Positions 30,514 to 32,785 of a DNA stretch of 32,785 bases are shown one piece after another. A program made the translations under genes and the position numbers. This DNA is from Methylobacterium platani (lineage in GTDB: Bacteria > Pseudomonadota > Alphaproteobacteria > Rhizobiales > Beijerinckiaceae). Location: contig NZ_LWHQ01000061.1 of assembly GCF_001653715.1 (NCBI RefSeq), positions 1 through 32,785 of the forward strand, given 5' to 3'. Below the pieces are notes generated by a model. It did not search any database. It saw only the letters and a list, made by a program, of their open reading frames with translations, and was not told the origin of the DNA. The stretch's first letter is position 1. Each line of letters opens with the position of its first letter.

Positions 30514-31353
30514 TCAGGCCACGGCCCGCCGGATCGCGGCCCGGACCCGCTCGGGCGCCTCGAAGGGCAGGAAATGCGTCGTGCCCGGCACCGTCTCGAC
30601 CTCGATCCCGGGGCGGGGGCTCGCCGCGAGGGCGCAGGTGCTGCCGGTCTCGGCCCGCAGCACCTCGACCGGGCAGGACAGGCGCGCCAGCGCCGCCCAC
30701 GGGTCGTGGCCCTGCGCGAGGTAGCTCGACGCCTCCCAGGCGCCGGTGCAGGCCAGCGTCACGCCCTCGGGGCCATCGCGGAACCCGTCCGCGACGTAAT
30801 CGGCGAGCGGCGCCTCCGGCCAGGTGCGGAAGGCGCCGCGCCCGGCATAGGCGGCGAGGGCCGCCGCGCGGGACGGGAAGTCGCTGCGCCGCCGCAGCGC
30901 CCCTTCGGCGAGGCCGGCATGGCCCTCCCCGCGCCGCTCCGGCGGCTGGATCACCGGATCGAGGAGCACGAGGCGGCGCACCCGCTCCGGCCGCTCGGCG
31001 GCGGCGAGCAGCGAGGCGGTGCCGCCCATCGAGTGGCCGATCAGCACCAGGAGGCCGGCATCGAGCCGGTCGAGGACGGCGATCAGGTCGTTCGTGACGT
31101 CCCACCAGTCGGTCCGCCCGGCGGGCTCGGCCGGCAGCGTCGAGCGGCCGTGGCCGCGATGGTCGTAGGCCAGCACGTGCAGGTCGGTCAGAGGCGAGAG
31201 CAGGCTGCGGTAGGTGCGGGCGTTGAAGCCGTTGGCGTGGAGCAGGATCGCGTCGAGCGGCCGCGCCGCCGGCCCGAAATCGAGCGCGGCGAGATGGCCG
31301 CCGGCGGCGTCGCCGATGTCGATGGTCCGCCGGACCAGCCCGTCTCGCGTCAC
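30514..31353 (-). CDS. Alpha/beta hydrolase, cytoplasmic
   Basis: 279 residues starting at a GTG (31351-31353) that overlaps the MFS gene stop as GTGA. AILLHANGFNARTYRSLL gives the oxyanion-hole strand, LAYDHRGHGRS is the typical second strand, GHSMGG holds nucleophile Ser108, and HFLPFEAPERVRAAI holds the catalytic His; an Asp after strand 6 or 7 is plausible. It resembles the esterase/haloperoxidase-like MhpC group. The frame is open upstream through the MFS gene, but that is the wrong frame for MFS and not a fusion. Coupling with an exporter suggests joint handling of a small molecule. Substrate unknown. Confidence 0.9.
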   Translation of the reverse strand: MTRDGLVRRTIDIGDAAGGHLAALDFGPAARPLDAILLHANGFNARTYRSLLSPLTDLHVLAYDHRGHGRSTLPAEPAGRTDWWDVTNDLIAVLDRLDAGLLVLIGHSMGGTASLLAAAERPERVRRLVLLDPVIQPPERRGEGHAGLAEGALRRRSDFPSRAAALAAYAGRGAFRTWPEAPLADYVADGFRDGPEGVTLACTGAWEASSYLAQGHDPWAALARLSCPVEVLRAETGSTCALAASPRPGIEVETVPGTTHFLPFEAPERVRAAIRRAVA

Positions 31354-32576
31354 GCCCGCATCCCCTTCGGTCGCGCCAGGGCGGTCCCGGCGGCGCCGAG
31401 CGCCATCAGCACGGCCGTGCCGAGGAAGACCGCCCGCATGCCGACATGTCCCCCGACGAAGCCGCCGAGCAGCGGCCCCACCACCTGCCCGACGTACTGC
31501 GACGAGGTCGAATAGCCAAGCATCGTCCCGGCGACCCGGTCGGGCACCGAGTGGCGGATCACGCTGGCGATGCAGGGCAGGAGGCCCCCCAGCGCCAGCC
31601 CCATCAGGAAGCGCAGGGCCACGAGCTGCCAGTCGCTCGTCACCAGGGCCTGGGGCACCAGCAGCACGGCCGACGCCGTCAGGCTCGCGGTGATGACGGT
31701 CCAGGGGCCGATCCGGTCGGCGAGGCGCCCGAGGCGCGGCGCCGACAGGATGCTGCCGAGCGCGGTCGCCGACATGGCGAGCCCGGCGATCAGGGTGACC
31801 CGGGCGGGGTCGGGCGTCAGCTCGGCGACGTAGACGGTGATGATCGGCTCGACCGACATCACCGCCAGCATCAGCAGCATCCCGGTCGCCAGCATGGCGA
31901 GGGCCGGGCGCTTGTCGGGGATGCTGGCGAAGCCGCCGCCGACCCGGGCCGCGCGGGCTGAGCGCGGCGCCTCGCGGATCAGCAGCAGGGTGGCGAGGAA
32001 GGCCAGGAAGATCACCGCGCCGGCGGCCAGGAAGGTCGCCCGGATGCCGATCAAGGGCGGCAGCACCCCGCCGACGAGCGGCCCGACGAGGTTGCCGGCC
32101 ATGATGCCGGAGGCGAGCGTGCCGAGCGCCCAGGCCGAGCGGTCCTTCGGCGTCTGCGTCGCCACCAGCACCGTCGAGCCGGAGGCGTAGCCGCCGAGCA
32201 GGCCGGCGAGCAGGCGCAGGCCCACCAGCTGCCAGACGTTGCCGGCGAGGCCGATCAGCGACATCGCCACCGCCATGCCGAGGCTCGCCCGGATCAGCAT
32301 CAGCTTGCGGCCGTAGAGGTCGGCGAGCCGGCCCCAGAGCGGCGCCACCAGGGCGGCGCTGAAGAAGGTCGCCCCGAAGGCGACGCCCGACCACTGCACG
32401 ATCGCCGCCTGGTCCTTGACCCCGAGCTCCTCGACGTAGAGCGGCAGGAACGGCAGGAGCAGCGTCATCGCCACGATGGTGGTGAACGAGCCGAACACGC
32501 AGACCGCGAGGTTGCGCCGCCAATGGGCCTCGTCCGCTGCCTCGTCAGGGACCGCCGCGCTGCTGTCGCGGGTCAT
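31350..32576 (-). CDS. MFS transporter, DHA1 multidrug-efflux type
   Basis: 408 residues with twelve predicted helices. Motif A GRLADLYGRK follows helix 2, and a related GRLADRIGP stands in the second half. Other typical stretches are LRLLAGLLGGYASGSTVLVATQTPKDRSAWALGTLASGIMAGNLVGPLVGG (motif C-like region in helix 5) and LRFLMGLALGGLLPCIASVIRHSVPDRVAGTMLGYSTSSQYVGQVVGPLLGG. The sequence fits proton-coupled efflux pumps such as MdtG/Bmr-like DHA1. AAGGAA precedes the ATG. It is followed by a coupled hydrolase gene and preceded by a long stem-loop. Substrate cannot be predicted. Confidence 0.93.
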   Translation of the reverse strand: MTRDSSAAVPDEAADEAHWRRNLAVCVFGSFTTIVAMTLLLPFLPLYVEELGVKDQAAIVQWSGVAFGATFFSAALVAPLWGRLADLYGRKLMLIRASLGMAVAMSLIGLAGNVWQLVGLRLLAGLLGGYASGSTVLVATQTPKDRSAWALGTLASGIMAGNLVGPLVGGVLPPLIGIRATFLAAGAVIFLAFLATLLLIREAPRSARAARVGGGFASIPDKRPALAMLATGMLLMLAVMSVEPIITVYVAELTPDPARVTLIAGLAMSATALGSILSAPRLGRLADRIGPWTVITASLTASAVLLVPQALVTSDWQLVALRFLMGLALGGLLPCIASVIRHSVPDRVAGTMLGYSTSSQYVGQVVGPLLGGFVGGHVGMRAVFLGTAVLMALGAAGTALARPKGMRA

Positions 32577-32626
32577 CCTCGGTTTCCTTCCCCGCGCTCG
32601 AGCGTCGATCGACGACCGGACCCTAA

Positions 32627-32671
32627 GCAGATTTCGCCGAAGTGGTTACCGGTTCGGCGCCAAAAATCTGC
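32627..32671. repeat. Composite palindrome upstream of the MFS gene
   Basis: GCAGATTT-CGCCGAA, an 11-nt loop, then TTCGGCG-CCAA-AAATCTGC gives 15 paired bases with one 4-nt bulge. The loop GTGGTTACCGG with its flanks resembles small palindromic repeats common in alphaproteobacterial genomes with a GTGGnnACCGGTT core. It lies about 50 bp upstream of the MFS start and may influence transcription or mRNA stability. Confidence 0.65.
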
Positions 32672-32785
32672 GACAAACAAGAACCTAAGCGGGCGAAGCG
32701 TTGGCCTGCCCACGGTACACGACAGCGCGACCTCGGCCCGACCATAAGCCCGGACGATCCTCGTAAGCCTCCCCCTTTCCCGGAC

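Noticed and set aside
30514..32523. Possible fusion protein of hydrolase and transporter
   Set aside because: The hydrolase frame is merely open through the MFS gene, which is encoded in another frame; GTGA coupling explains the junction.

Overview
The window is a very GC-rich (about 70% or more), densely coded chromosomal segment. It most resembles a Methylobacterium-like member of the Alphaproteobacteria (Hyphomicrobiales). This rests on an FzlA-type divisome gene, a GGAAC-N16-CGTT motif of the alphaproteobacterial EcfG stress sigma factor, a stand-alone methylmalonyl-CoA mutase small subunit, and codon/GC style. I see no tRNA, rRNA, CRISPR array, insertion sequence or prophage.

Layout. 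1-10.7 kb, minus strand: a TonB-dependent receptor cut by the window edge and preceded by a clear cobalamin riboswitch; an orphan TAXI periplasmic receptor; an SGNH hydrolase overlapping an OpgC-type membrane acyltransferase; a lipoprotein overlapping an S10 serine carboxypeptidase; an intergenic palindromic repeat; holC; mutA; and uppP. 11.2-13.9 kb, plus strand: fzlA, queG and an SDR-type gene, divergent from uppP. 14.1-16.2 kb, minus: a tight GST / HpcH-HpaI aldolase / esterase operon. 16.4-18.2 kb, plus: modB-modC with no modA. 18.2-18.6 kb: a structured intergenic region with a 27-codon ORF behind a near-perfect Shine-Dalgarno, closed by a terminator. 18.6-20.7 kb: a DUF4142 gene with a glycine-rich insertion and EcfG-like promoter, divergent from an acyltransferase-3 gene. 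20.8-27.0 kb, plus: a complete branched-chain-amino-acid-type ABC operon (two ATPases, two near-duplicate binding proteins, two permeases). 27.5-32.6 kb, minus: a second TAXI receptor with a coiled-coil/Sel1-like partner, then an MFS transporter translationally coupled to an alpha/beta hydrolase.

Common threads. Vitamin B12 recurs: the riboswitch-controlled receptor would import it, and mutA and queG encode (part of) B12-dependent enzymes. Envelope biogenesis recurs too: uppP, fzlA, OpgC/SGNH and acyltransferase 3. Uptake dominates the rest: LIV-type ABC, ModBC and two TAXI receptors.

The observations most worth checking are the B12 riboswitch on a siderophore-type receptor, the small ORF at 18364, the duplicated binding proteins separated by palindromic repeats, the CTG/GTG start problem of queG, the EcfG-like promoter of the DUF4142 gene, and the large stem-loop upstream of the MFS gene. 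All calls come from reading the sequence; no database search was run.
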